Source: Polynucleobacter sp. AP-Kaivos-20-H2 (GTDB lineage: Bacteria; Pseudomonadota; Gammaproteobacteria; Burkholderiales; Burkholderiaceae). From it: a stretch of 64,000 bases of DNA. The translations under genes were made by a program, and so were the position numbers. Location: positions 118,060 through 182,059 of the forward strand of contig NZ_JACVOX010000004.1 of assembly GCF_018882215.1 (NCBI RefSeq), in the 5' to 3' direction. Below the pieces are notes generated by a model. That model saw only the letters and a program-made list of their open reading frames with translations. It was not told the DNA's origin and made no database searches. Position 1 is the first letter of the stretch. Each line of letters starts with the position of its first letter. Shown here piece by piece: positions 27,551 to 36,125 of the stretch.

Positions 27551-28778
27551 CCTTTCATATCAAGCCCCCTCAGCAGATGGGTTACTAGAGCAATTTCATA
27601 GCTCTAGAAAGTATTCTGTAGATCTCATTGCGAATTTGAGCGCTGAAGACTGCCAAGCACAGTCTATGGAAGATGTGAGCCCCACTAAATGGCACTTAGC
27701 ACACGTCACTTGGTTTTATGAAGTAATGGTTTTGAGAGCCTTTGAAAAGAACTTTTCGTTTTGGAACCCTGAATTCGCTGTTTTATTTAATAGCTATTAC
27801 AACGGGGTTGGGGATAAACATCCACGCAGTAAGCGCGGCCTGTTAACACGCCCCTCCCTCCAGCAAGTACTCGAATGGCGTAAAAATATTGAAGATCGAG
27901 TGCAGAGTCTCTTAAAAGAAAATTCCTCTGAAGAGCTACTATGGCTAATACAGCTTGGAATAAACCATGAGCAGCAACATCAAGAGTTGTTATTAACTGA
28001 TATTCACCATCTTTTTTCAAACAACTCACTTTGGCCCATCTACACTCCTCAAAATAACGAACACTCCTCATTGGAGAAGCCATTTAAATGGATAGAGGGT
28101 ATCAGTGGCCTAGTTCAAACTGGCTATAAAGGTAACGGGTTTCATTTTGATAACGAAGGCCCACAACATTCTGCGCTGAATCAAATCCATTCGATTGGCA
28201 ATCGACTTGTCAATAATTTTCAGTGGCTACAATTTATTGAAGATGATGGCTACGATAATTTTCTATGGTGGTTAGATGCCGGATGGGCATGGCTTAAAGC
28301 GGAAAAGATTTCTGCTCCACTGTATTGGAATAAAGATAACGAAGGTCAGATGTTGCGCTTTTCGCTGAATGGCAATAACCCACTTGATCTGCAGGCGCCA
28401 GTATCGAATATTAGCTATTTTGAGGCAGATGCCTTTACGCGATGGGCTAATCAAAACCTTGCCGGCTTTGCTGGAGCCCGTCTACCCACTGAATTTGAAT
28501 GGGAAGCGTTTGCTCAATTCCATTTTGAAGCTGATAACGATCTATTTGGCAAAGTATGGCAATGGACTAGTAGTAACTACACTCCCTATCCTGGCTATAA
28601 GCCATGGGGCGGAATTGCTGGTGAGTACAACGGTAAATTTATGGTCAATCAGATGGTGCTTAAAGGAAGTTCAGCTTACACACCTAAGGGTCACTCAAGA
28701 ATTACTTATCGAAATTTTTTCCCAACACATGCACGTTGGCAAATGACGGGCTTAAGGCTTGCTAAAGATGGCATTTGA
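27540..28778 (+). CDS. egtB: Ergothioneine biosynthesis sulfoxide synthase EgtB
   Basis: A 412-residue non-haem iron enzyme that joins a thiol donor to hercynine with O2. The N-terminal DinB-like bundle supplies the iron histidines (KWHLAHVTWF and NHEQQHQELLL). The C-terminal FGE-sulfatase domain has ARLPTEFEWEAFA and MVLKGSSAYT...RITYRNFF. Because no egtA or egtC accompanies it, it may use cysteine directly. Its start overlaps egtD and its end overlaps the PLP enzyme gene, so the three are co-translated. Confidence 0.95.
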   Translation: MQNNLSYQAPSADGLLEQFHSSRKYSVDLIANLSAEDCQAQSMEDVSPTKWHLAHVTWFYEVMVLRAFEKNFSFWNPEFAVLFNSYYNGVGDKHPRSKRGLLTRPSLQQVLEWRKNIEDRVQSLLKENSSEELLWLIQLGINHEQQHQELLLTDIHHLFSNNSLWPIYTPQNNEHSSLEKPFKWIEGISGLVQTGYKGNGFHFDNEGPQHSALNQIHSIGNRLVNNFQWLQFIEDDGYDNFLWWLDAGWAWLKAEKISAPLYWNKDNEGQMLRFSLNGNNPLDLQAPVSNISYFEADAFTRWANQNLAGFAGARLPTEFEWEAFAQFHFEADNDLFGKVWQWTSSNYTPYPGYKPWGGIAGEYNGKFMVNQMVLKGSSAYTPKGHSRITYRNFFPTHARWQMTGLRLAKDGI

Positions 28779-29904
28779 TTTTGATACCCCTACCAATCGA
28801 CTAAAGACAGACTCTATTCGCTGGGATATTACTCACAGCAAAGAGGTCCTTCCTTTATGGGTGGCAGATATGGATTTTAAATCCCCACCCTGCGTGATTC
28901 AAGCGCTGAACGATAGAGTGCAACAAGGAATTTACGGATATACCCATAGCCCCAATCAAATGAACAGGATGATTGCAGACTATTTGCAAGAACAATACCA
29001 ATGGACCATAGATCCCGATTGGATTGTGATCCTCCCTAGCGTTGTTTCTGGACTTTATACAGTCGTCCAGCAACTCACCAGCAAAGATGATGGCGTTCTC
29101 GTTCCTAATCCTGTCTACCATCACTTACGTCTTGCTTGCACCACTGCCAATAGATCACTTCAAGAAATGCCACTGGTATTGAAGGAGGGTCGCTGGGTTT
29201 TGCCGAGTGATCTGTTTTCGGAAATTGTTAGTGCCAAGACTAAATTGGCCTTATTTTGCAACCCCCAAAATCCAGGCTCAACGGTATATACCAGAGATGA
29301 GCTAAAAGAATTTGGTAATTTTTGTGTTCAAAATGATTTATGGATTTGTTCGGATGAGATTCATGCAGGCCTTGTGCTGGCTGAAGACAGAAAACATATC
29401 CCGCTTGCAAGCATCAGTAAAGAAATCTCGGGGAGGACTGTTACCTTAATGTCCTTAAATAAGACCTTTAACTTCCCTGGCATCGGCCTCGCTTGGGCTA
29501 TTGCGGAAAATCCAGAATTACGAAAAGCAATGCAGGTTGGCCTTCATCAAACCATTGCTCCACCCTCTTTGCTTGCCTATACAGCAACAATGGTAGCCAT
29601 GAAGGAAGGTGAACCTTGGAGAAAAGCCTTAATTGAATACTTGAGAAAGAATCGGGCTTTGATTCAAGAAAGAATTGACAGCATTGCCAGATTAAGCCTG
29701 GACAAAATGGAAGGCAGCTATTTGGCCTGGATTGATTGCACTGAACTGAAGAACCAAAACCCCTATCAACTCCTCCTAGATGCTGGATTAGCCACTTCAC
29801 CAGGTAGTCAATTTGGTAGAGATCAATTTGTCAGACTCAATTTTGGAACACAAAGAAGCCGATTAAATAACGCTTTAGATATTATTCAAAAGGCCTGCTC
29901 ATAA
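28768..29904 (+). CDS. PatB/MalY-type PLP C-S lyase (probable EgtE function)
   Basis: A 378-residue fold-type I PLP enzyme. LPLWVADMDFKSPPCV near the N-terminus is the PatB/MalY cystathionine-beta-lyase signature. ICSDEIHAGLVL holds the PLP-binding Asp, and SLNKTFNFPGIG holds the Schiff-base Lys. In an egtD-egtB operon it most likely cleaves hercynylcysteine sulfoxide to ergothioneine, the EgtE step, though it is not an EgtE orthologue. The ATG at 28768 lies inside egtB (11-base overlap). Confidence 0.85.
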   Translation: MAFDFDTPTNRLKTDSIRWDITHSKEVLPLWVADMDFKSPPCVIQALNDRVQQGIYGYTHSPNQMNRMIADYLQEQYQWTIDPDWIVILPSVVSGLYTVVQQLTSKDDGVLVPNPVYHHLRLACTTANRSLQEMPLVLKEGRWVLPSDLFSEIVSAKTKLALFCNPQNPGSTVYTRDELKEFGNFCVQNDLWICSDEIHAGLVLAEDRKHIPLASISKEISGRTVTLMSLNKTFNFPGIGLAWAIAENPELRKAMQVGLHQTIAPPSLLAYTATMVAMKEGEPWRKALIEYLRKNRALIQERIDSIARLSLDKMEGSYLAWIDCTELKNQNPYQLLLDAGLATSPGSQFGRDQFVRLNFGTQRSRLNNALDIIQKACS

Positions 29905-29910
29905 AAACAG

Positions 29911-30567
29911 ATGAAACCAATTATCAAAATAGACTTTGTATCCGATATCGCCTGCCCTTGGTGTGCTGTTGGCCTTGGTAATCTTAACCAGGCAATGGAA
30001 GAGCTAAAGGATAAAGTGGATTTTGAAGTTCACTTTCGTCCATTTGAGCTTAATCCAAATATGCCCAAAGGTGGTCAAGATGCCATTGAGCATCTCACTG
30101 AAAAGTATGGATTAACAGTAGACCAGGTCAAGGTTAATCAAGCCAACATTAGAAGTAAGGCATTAGAGGCTGGATTTGAGTTTCATCCAGAGGGCCGCAA
30201 ACGGGTTTACAACACCTTTGATGCTCATCGCCTCCTCTATTGGGCGGCAAAAGAATATGACTTACAAAAGCAAGCCGCCCTAAAAGTGGAATTACTCAAC
30301 ACCTACTTCTGTCTTGCGGTCAATTTAGATGATCAAAAAAATCTAATCGATGCAGTAACTCGTGCTGGCTTAGACCCCCAAAGGGCGCAGGCAATTCTAA
30401 ATGGCGATGAATTTACTCGCGAAGTCAGAGCAGAAAAAATGACCTATACAAAAGCAGGAATCAGCTCTGTTCCCTCGATCATTCTGAATGAGCAATACCT
30501 TTTACAAGGAGCGCAGCCTCCTGAGTCATTCGTAAATGCATTTGAGCAACTAATCCAAAAGAGTTAA
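29911..30567 (+). CDS. DsbA-family oxidoreductase (FrnE-like)
   Basis: A 218-residue thioredoxin-fold protein without a signal peptide, hence cytoplasmic. The redox motif CPWC is at the N-terminus (DFVSDIACPWCAVGLGNL), with a long helical insertion and the cis-Pro loop SSVPSIILNEQYLL. It matches the FrnE/polyketide-isomerase branch of DsbA-like proteins. It follows the PLP lyase by six bases and is the last gene of the ergothioneine operon, so it may manage thiol redox linked to that pathway. Confidence 0.88.
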   Translation: MKPIIKIDFVSDIACPWCAVGLGNLNQAMEELKDKVDFEVHFRPFELNPNMPKGGQDAIEHLTEKYGLTVDQVKVNQANIRSKALEAGFEFHPEGRKRVYNTFDAHRLLYWAAKEYDLQKQAALKVELLNTYFCLAVNLDDQKNLIDAVTRAGLDPQRAQAILNGDEFTREVRAEKMTYTKAGISSVPSIILNEQYLLQGAQPPESFVNAFEQLIQKS

Positions 30568-30607
30568 TAGATAAAACTCCACTATTACTGACGAGGGTTT
30601 GCTTTTC

Positions 30608-30653
30608 TGGTGGGCCCACTAGGACTTGAACCTGGGACCATAGGATTATTAGA
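30608..30653 (-). pseudogene. Intronless 3' half of tRNA-Ile(CAU)
   Basis: Read on the minus strand, this matches the 3' half of the intact tRNA at 44980-45272: anticodon-loop 3' side AATCC, T-arm GGTTCAAGTCC and acceptor TGGGCCCACCA, with two or three substitutions (e.g. CTATGG for CTTTGG). The 5' half is missing; instead the sequence changes to CTCTAAT and then the attachment repeat at 30654. There is no group I intron at the site where the other copies have one. Confidence 0.85.
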
Positions 30654-30838
30654 GCAGACATCCAAAGAAAACTACTAGGATTTTAAGAGGCTACATCTCC
30701 TAAATATCGGTGTGTAGTGTTTTGTGTAGTGGATTTAATGAAACTATAAGAAGTGTTAGCTCACTCTTTAGTTTGAAAAATCAAAGAAATTTTAGAGTAA
30801 CCGTTTCGCACTTCATTGCTCCAAAGTGCTTTTTAAAG
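30654..30838. repeat. Attachment-type repeat, copy A
   Basis: About 185 bases shared in order with copies at 32046, 45471 and 55256. It opens GCAGACATCCAAAGAAAAC, holds a CTAAATATCGGTGTGTAG block and a GTGTAGTG direct repeat (30709 and 30725), then GCTCACTCTTTAGTTT and a closing CACTTC..TTGCTCCAAAGTG. It lies between a tRNA-Ile 3' half and the stop of a minus-strand gene, as expected for the end of an integrated element. Confidence 0.8.
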
Positions 30839-30858
30839 GAGATATCACTAGGCAACTG

Positions 30859-31896
30859 CTATAGATTGCTTTGAGCAGCCTTAATCATTTTTTTAACCTC
30901 TAAGCTCTCATTAATAGGGTGAATGGTAATTTGCGGATTTTGCTTAACAAAAACGCGAAACACTTCATCTGCAAATGCCTGGCCAATTGACTCAACACCT
31001 TTAAAATCCAACAGCACAGTTTTGAAGCGATCTACACGATTTAAAATTCGTTTCGCTTGTGAGCGTGAAATAAGTTGACCGCCTTCGTAAAGAGCTAGCT
31101 TCACCGGAACAATAGTCTTATTAAACACATAATCCTCTTCTTCCGTTCCGCTAAAACTATCAAACACTTCACGTAAGGTTCTTTCGGAATTAAGCACTAT
31201 TTTCATAACCACTCGAGTTCCCTTGTGACTCCTCTCGCTATCTAACAAGAAGTCCATGCCAGAACTATCAGCGTGCGTAAAGACTAAATCACCAGAGAAA
31301 ATAAAGAATTCATCGAAAGCACGGGATGAGAAAAAGATTCCTTGCCCAGTATGATTTCGTGGATCGGTAGTGAGCTTTCCTTTGCTCAACTCCAAAATAG
31401 ACTCGCGTGGATCATGTAATTTCAATAATCTAGCAATATGGTTAAAAATTCCCTCGCCATTATCAACAATTGATATTGAAACAAAATCAGGCGTTCTTTC
31501 TACATGAATATAGACCTCAGCACCTTCTGAATGATCAATGGCATTGTTTAGCATTTCAGTAAAACCGTAATGACAAATATTGGCAATTTCTTTTGGTAAG
31601 CCATTAAATATTTCACTAAAGTCTCGAGAGTAGACTTCAGACTCCTCTAATCCCTTTAATTTAAATATGCCATCATGAAATCGTTTTGCGCCCAACTGAT
31701 AAGTACGGGCCTTAGTGCTTCCACTTGAGGCTAAAAATCCATCTTTTACCAACGCGGCAAAATGTGCATGAATAGCCTGCCTTGTAAGGCCGAACTTTTC
31801 TATTGCTGCATGTGCTAAATCTGACCTATTAGCCTTGACGCCATCGATCAAGTACTGACGAATCTCTTGGGAGCGTTTAGTTTTGGAAAATTTCAT
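30859..31896 (-). CDS. HTH / GHKL ATPase / STAS-like (DUF4325) regulator
   Basis: A 345-residue protein with three parts. Residues 1-75 are a winged helix (LTRQAIHAHFAALVKDGFL). Residues 95-230 are a GHKL ATPase with N-box EMLNNAIDHSEG, G1 VDNGEGIF and G2 HTGQGIFFSSRAFD, but no phospho-accepting His domain. Residues 255-340 are a STAS-like DUF4325 domain (TVLLDFKGVESIGQAFADEVF). This joins an anti-sigma-kinase-like ATPase, its antagonist-like partner and a DNA-binding domain in one chain. Three 21-bp-spaced iterons lie right before its start. Targets are unknown. Confidence 0.88.
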   Translation of the reverse strand: MKFSKTKRSQEIRQYLIDGVKANRSDLAHAAIEKFGLTRQAIHAHFAALVKDGFLASSGSTKARTYQLGAKRFHDGIFKLKGLEESEVYSRDFSEIFNGLPKEIANICHYGFTEMLNNAIDHSEGAEVYIHVERTPDFVSISIVDNGEGIFNHIARLLKLHDPRESILELSKGKLTTDPRNHTGQGIFFSSRAFDEFFIFSGDLVFTHADSSGMDFLLDSERSHKGTRVVMKIVLNSERTLREVFDSFSGTEEEDYVFNKTIVPVKLALYEGGQLISRSQAKRILNRVDRFKTVLLDFKGVESIGQAFADEVFRVFVKQNPQITIHPINESLEVKKMIKAAQSNL

Positions 31897-31904
31897 GTCA
31901 ATTT

Positions 31905-31954
31905 TTGTAAAGTTTTATGGAATTATTGTAAAGATTTTTAATATTATTGTAAAG
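31905..31954 (-). promoter_or_regulatory. Three iterons at 21-bp period upstream of the HTH-ATPase gene
   Basis: CTTTACAA (minus strand) occurs at 31905-31912, 31926-31933 and 31947-31954, each starting exactly 21 bases apart, with an extended CTTTACAATAAT in the two distal copies. The proximal copy ends 8 bases before the ATG, over the expected ribosome-site position. Same-face spacing of two helical turns suggests cooperative binding, most simply autorepression by the encoded winged helix. Binding by that protein is inference. Confidence 0.65.
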
Positions 31955-32045
31955 TTTTAAGAAGATCATTGCCAAGAAAAACACAAAAGTAGCACTTAGA
32001 CCCGCTCTAAAACGCTCTTAAACCAGTTCACCCCTAAATCAAGCT

Positions 32046-32229
32046 GAGGGCAGACATCCGAAGAAAACCAACAGAATTTCAAAAGGTTATGCCTCCTTAA
32101 TATCGGTGTGTGAGTATTTGTATGACTAATTTAAACAGAGCAGAAGAAACACTAGCTCACTCTTTGGTTTTCATAACCACAGGAATTTTGGAGCAACCAT
32201 CTAACACTTCGTTACTCCAAAGTGGTTCT
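32046..32229. repeat. Attachment-type repeat, copy B
   Basis: Same order of blocks as copy A: GAGGGCAGACATCCGAAGAAAAC, TTAATATCGGTGTGTGAG, GCTCACTCTTTGGTTTTCAT and GGAGCAACCATCTAACACTTCGTTACTCC. The last block can fold as a stem (GGAG/CTCC ends). No tRNA sequence remains on its left. It abuts the stop of the GDPD gene at 32231. Confidence 0.8.
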
Positions 32230-32230
32230 T

Positions 32231-33454
32231 TTATTCAAGCCCCAAACAGTTAGCATAATAAGTAACTGTTGCAGGCCAGTCTGAAAATACACCCTTAACA
32301 CCAACTTGTTGGGCTAACACATCTAAAACCTCATAAATTTGGCCATCGGAGTAAATGGCTGATTTTATGGATTGGTGATACCAACCTCCTCCCTTATTCA
32401 TAGGGCCATCACGCTCCAATGACCATGTGATGATATTTAATCCCGCATCTTTTGCTGCCTTTGCATAAGCCGATGGAATAATTTCTCCAATGCTATTCGT
32501 TGCCAATAAAACCCAAATAGGAGGAGCAATATAACGCACCCCTTTCGCATAAAGCTCTTGCATGGTTGGCTTTAACATTTCAGGTTCAGCAGCATTAAAA
32601 CCTTTCTGCTCATATCTACCATCCAAATAAATTGCCTGCTTTCCAAACTCTGGTTCATTTTGAATCCAGTACATCACATCATTCAAATTAAATGATTGTG
32701 GAAAAACATCATTAGGAGAAATGCCAGCATTCTTGTAATCATTAATTAGAGCTTGTGCATATTGCTCTTGGGTAAAACCTAAATAAGGCATGGGCACTAC
32801 TGGCTCTTTGAGTTCTGGGGTAAATTTACCGCCAAATTGTTTAAATAAAGCGATAGATTCCTGATGTGTTAGCAAAGTGCCGCCAGCTTCGGAATATAGC
32901 TCGGTCCTCCAAGATGGTGTTCCTGCCATATAGGACTGAATATCCTTGGCTTTTTTATTAAATCCATCCATCTTGCCACGCAGGGTTTTAAATTCGCCTA
33001 GAATGATATCAGTTGTACGACACTCTGCAACTGCCGGTTCTCCGCTATTAGCTGGGATAAAAGGCTTTGAACATTTCTCTTTTAAATTAGTTAACAAGAT
33101 ATTCGTTGTTCCCTGTAAATCATTTTGCGCATGACGACAAACCAATTGCTTATCTTTAGTAAAAGTAACGTCGCATTCAAAAATACCGGCTCCCATCAAT
33201 GCGGCAGCCTTATTTGACTGAACTGTATGCTCGGGAAACTCCAAAGGAGCGCCACGGTGGGCTATTGAAAATAAAGATCGACGAGGGGTCATCCCAGTAC
33301 AACTTCTTAGCTTACTTTTTAAGGGGCCCTCTTTCATGGCATCGATTAGATAATATGGTCTTACCCCGAACTGAATTTCCTGTGCAAATCCCGACATGCT
33401 GCTTAAAAGCAAGATCGTTACAAGTAAAGGGGATAATTTTTTAGGAAATCGCAT
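32231..33454 (-). CDS. Exported glycerophosphodiester phosphodiesterase
   Basis: A 407-residue GDPD-type TIM barrel with a signal peptide (cleavage near GFAQ), so periplasmic. SIAHRGAPLEFPEHTVQSN carries the catalytic HR-G-PE-T motif, and FECDVTFTKDKQLVCRHA gives the metal-binding E-D and second His. It hydrolyses glycerophosphodiesters such as glycerophosphoethanolamine to glycerol-3-phosphate. It is longer than E. coli GlpQ, with extra insertions. The start overlaps the end of the LplT-like gene by 14 bases. Confidence 0.9.
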   Translation of the reverse strand: MRFPKKLSPLLVTILLLSSMSGFAQEIQFGVRPYYLIDAMKEGPLKSKLRSCTGMTPRRSLFSIAHRGAPLEFPEHTVQSNKAAALMGAGIFECDVTFTKDKQLVCRHAQNDLQGTTNILLTNLKEKCSKPFIPANSGEPAVAECRTTDIILGEFKTLRGKMDGFNKKAKDIQSYMAGTPSWRTELYSEAGGTLLTHQESIALFKQFGGKFTPELKEPVVPMPYLGFTQEQYAQALINDYKNAGISPNDVFPQSFNLNDVMYWIQNEPEFGKQAIYLDGRYEQKGFNAAEPEMLKPTMQELYAKGVRYIAPPIWVLLATNSIGEIIPSAYAKAAKDAGLNIITWSLERDGPMNKGGGWYHQSIKSAIYSDGQIYEVLDVLAQQVGVKGVFSDWPATVTYYANCLGLE

Positions 33455-34742
33455 TTAGAGTACTATTTTTTGACCCAAAATACTGATACATGATCAGCAC
33501 CATAGCCAAAAAGACTGTCCCACCAAAGCCAATAATAATGAGCGGCAAGCTGATGTTTATCCACAAGAGAATAGAGTAGACGAGGAGCATAAACAATACT
33601 GCTAAGTTCTCACTAAAACCCTGAATGGCGATAGATTGGCCGGTTGCCATCAGTGAATGACCTCGGTGTTGCAATAATGCATTCATTGGAACTACAAAAT
33701 AACCGGATAACCAGCCTAAGAGCATTAATAAAAAATAGGCTGGTAAATCGTTCAAGGTCAATTGGATTGAATGCATGCGAAAGAGAACGATTGGCGGCAA
33801 GAGTTCATCGCTATACATCCCCATTAAACAGACGACTAAGCCCATCAGTGCGCCGTAAGGCAATACGTTAGCAGAATTCTTGAGAGAGACTTTACATGCC
33901 GCATATACAGCCCCTGCTGCAACCCCTATTGCAGAAACGGCTTGTAAAGCGGCGCTTTCAGAAAGATTCATATGTAGGGCATATTCGGCCCATTTCAACA
34001 TAAGGAATTGAAGGGTTGCTCCAGCTCCCCAGAATAAGGTGGTCACCGTTAAGGAAAGTTTACCTAGCCGATCTCGCCACAGGCTCACAAAATAAGTTGA
34101 AAAATCCCGCACCAAATTGCCACAATGTAGGTTCAACTTTTGATAGCAAAATCCTACCTTTAATAAGGGTACATTTAGTAAAGCAGCCGAAGTATAAATG
34201 GCTGAAATCAAATAGATAGCCATTGCTGCGGAGCTAGAAATATCACCTCTTATGAAATCAAGATTAGCAAGTTGGAAAAAAACATGCAGAAAATCACTAA
34301 TTAGAAATCCCCCCAATAAGGTTCCAAAAATAATTGAACCAATAATGAGACCTTCCATCCAACCATTTGCTGCTACCAACTTATCTGAGGGTAGTAGCTC
34401 AGTCAAAACTCCATATTTTGCAGGGGCATATAAGGCGGCACCTATGCCGACGATGCCATACCCCAATAATGGATGTACCCCAAAAAGCATCAGGCCGCAC
34501 CCGCCAGCCTTTAGTACGTTAGAAATCAACATCACCTGGCCTTTCGGCCTGGAGTCCGCAAAAGCACCTACAAATGGGGCAAAAAGAACATAAGGTATTA
34601 CAAAAGAAATCTTGAGTAAAGGGGATACCCAATCCGGCTCTTGCATTGAAACTAAAAGAGCAATGGATACTATGAGTAATGCGTTATCTGCTAGTGATGA
34701 TAAAAACTGTGAGAAAGCTATCGTATAGAAAATACGATTCAT
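33441..34742 (-). CDS. lplT: LplT-like lysophospholipid transporter (MFS)
   Basis: A 433-residue major facilitator with about 12 membrane helices. FVIPYVLFAPFVGAFADSRPKGQVM is the MFS loop motif, and APAKYGVLTELLPSDKLVAANGWMEG is diagnostic of the LplT group, which flips lysophospholipids across the inner membrane for re-acylation. There is no fused acyltransferase domain. It overlaps both neighbours (4 bases with the glycosyltransferase, 14 with GDPD), so the three form one operon. Confidence 0.9.
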   Translation of the reverse strand: MNRIFYTIAFSQFLSSLADNALLIVSIALLVSMQEPDWVSPLLKISFVIPYVLFAPFVGAFADSRPKGQVMLISNVLKAGGCGLMLFGVHPLLGYGIVGIGAALYAPAKYGVLTELLPSDKLVAANGWMEGLIIGSIIFGTLLGGFLISDFLHVFFQLANLDFIRGDISSSAAMAIYLISAIYTSAALLNVPLLKVGFCYQKLNLHCGNLVRDFSTYFVSLWRDRLGKLSLTVTTLFWGAGATLQFLMLKWAEYALHMNLSESAALQAVSAIGVAAGAVYAACKVSLKNSANVLPYGALMGLVVCLMGMYSDELLPPIVLFRMHSIQLTLNDLPAYFLLMLLGWLSGYFVVPMNALLQHRGHSLMATGQSIAIQGFSENLAVLFMLLVYSILLWINISLPLIIIGFGGTVFLAMVLIMYQYFGSKNSTLNAIS

Positions 34743-35980
34743 TGCTTAATGAAAATTTCTCTTAAAACAGGCGATGAAGCCAGTTTATCTTTTGAGTTGG
34801 CATTGAGTATTAAATCGCGATAATTGTTTTCTAATTTTTTGGTCACTTGATCCCATGAAATTTCTAAGGTTGTTTGCCTTGCATGGGCTCTCAAATTTTC
34901 TAAATTAACATCATCTTTTATTAACTCAAGGCCTGCTGCGACGAATGAGTTAGCCTCATTTGGACTGGCTAAAAATCCATTGGTACCATGATCTATAAAT
35001 TGCCGAGCTGCTGCATAGTCATATGCCAAAACAGCCAATCCACTAGCCATTGCTTCAATTGTTACGTTGCCAAATGTTTCACTTAGGCTAGAAAATAAAA
35101 AGATATCGCCGCTAGCATAATGGCTTGCAAGTGCCTCACCCCGCTGCACCCCAGTAAAAATACTATTAGGACAACTCAACTTTAAGGATCCTTTTTCAGG
35201 TCCATCGCCAACCCATACCATTTTCAGATTTGGATTAACTTGTGACATTGCTTTAAATGTTTCTACAGTGACTTGTAGATTTTTCTCTGAAGCAAGTCTA
35301 CCGACACATAAGACCACTTTTTCATGGTCCTTAATTCCCCAATGATTTCGTAATTCTTGACAACGCTTTGATGGATTAAATAATTCAGTATCCACTCCTC
35401 GAGCCAGTACTTTGAGCCTCTCAAATCCATTACTGAGCAACTGATTTTTGAGCTCCTGAGTTGGCACCATTGTGAAGTTGCTATTGTTATGAAAGTATCG
35501 AAGATACCTTTGAATCGGATTTTTTAGGAGGCTCATTCCATAGTGGGCTGAATAAGCATCGAAATTTGTTCTGAAATCTGAACAAATAGGAATATTTAAT
35601 TTTTTTGCCGCCTCCAGCGCTGACCAACCGAGAGGTCCTTCGGTAACAATATGGACAAGACTAGGCCTATCAGATGCCCATTGCTTTAACAGCATATTTT
35701 TTTGAGGTAGGCCCATCCTGAGCGAGCTGTAACCCGGTATAGGCATTCCTAATGTCAGTATTTCTTTGAAATGAGATTCATTTTTAGGTTTATCTTTTAA
35801 GCCCTGACGAGGCCGGACAAGTGTGATGTCATGCCCCATCTCCGCCAGGCCCTTAATGAATCGAGCAATCGTGCTGGCTACTCCATTAACCTCTGGAGGA
35901 TATGTTTCCGTAACAATAGCAACCTTTACCGATACATTCGGCTTTAAGTCACTACTCTCTCCCAAGGTATTTGATGTCAT
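34739..35980 (-). CDS. GT4-family glycosyltransferase (MgtA/SqdX-like)
   Basis: A 413-residue GT-B glycosyltransferase. VAIVTETYPPEVNGVASTI at the N-terminus and the donor-site segment FSSLSETFGNVTIEAMASGL (E-x7-E) are typical of the branch containing GDP-mannose-dependent mannosyltransferase MgtA and lipid glycosyltransferases such as SqdX. No signal or membrane helix; likely a cytoplasmic face enzyme adding a sugar to a lipid. First gene of the GT-LplT-GDPD operon; its promoter region contains a TATGACA...TTGTCA pair. Confidence 0.88.
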   Translation of the reverse strand: MTSNTLGESSDLKPNVSVKVAIVTETYPPEVNGVASTIARFIKGLAEMGHDITLVRPRQGLKDKPKNESHFKEILTLGMPIPGYSSLRMGLPQKNMLLKQWASDRPSLVHIVTEGPLGWSALEAAKKLNIPICSDFRTNFDAYSAHYGMSLLKNPIQRYLRYFHNNSNFTMVPTQELKNQLLSNGFERLKVLARGVDTELFNPSKRCQELRNHWGIKDHEKVVLCVGRLASEKNLQVTVETFKAMSQVNPNLKMVWVGDGPEKGSLKLSCPNSIFTGVQRGEALASHYASGDIFLFSSLSETFGNVTIEAMASGLAVLAYDYAAARQFIDHGTNGFLASPNEANSFVAAGLELIKDDVNLENLRAHARQTTLEISWDQVTKKLENNYRDLILNANSKDKLASSPVLREIFIKQ

Positions 35981-36014
35981 TGACTATGAGTATTCTCGAA
36001 GAAAATAACAGTTT

Positions 36015-36053
36015 TATGACATTAAGAATTTTTTAAATGTCTTAAATTTGTCA
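36015..36053. promoter_or_regulatory. TATGACA ... TTGTCA pair in divergent promoter region
   Basis: TATGACA (36015-36021) and TTGTCA (36048-36053) are inverted and separated by 26 bases between the GT operon and the Mpo1-like gene. The same heptamer pair, 25 bases apart, recurs at 40284-40323, and a palindromic version sits at 38482. This suggests a common regulator. Confidence 0.45.
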
Positions 36054-36125
36054 CAAATAAATTGTAAATATTGGTCATATTCATATTTTTGTAATGCAGC
36101 CCTTCAATATTCAGAGGATCCAAAA

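Noticed and set aside
31905..31954. Iterons read as a small CRISPR array
   Set aside because: Only 8-12 conserved bases with a 21-bp period, overlapping a promoter; no cas genes and no spacer-size intervals. The adhesin repeats at 59.5-64 kb are likewise coding.
32172..32220. GGAGCAAC...GTTGCTCC stems of the attachment repeats as integron attC sites
   Set aside because: The stem is short, the core sites GTTRRRY and RYYYAAC are not present in the required order, and the repeats lie next to tRNA ends rather than after each cassette gene.
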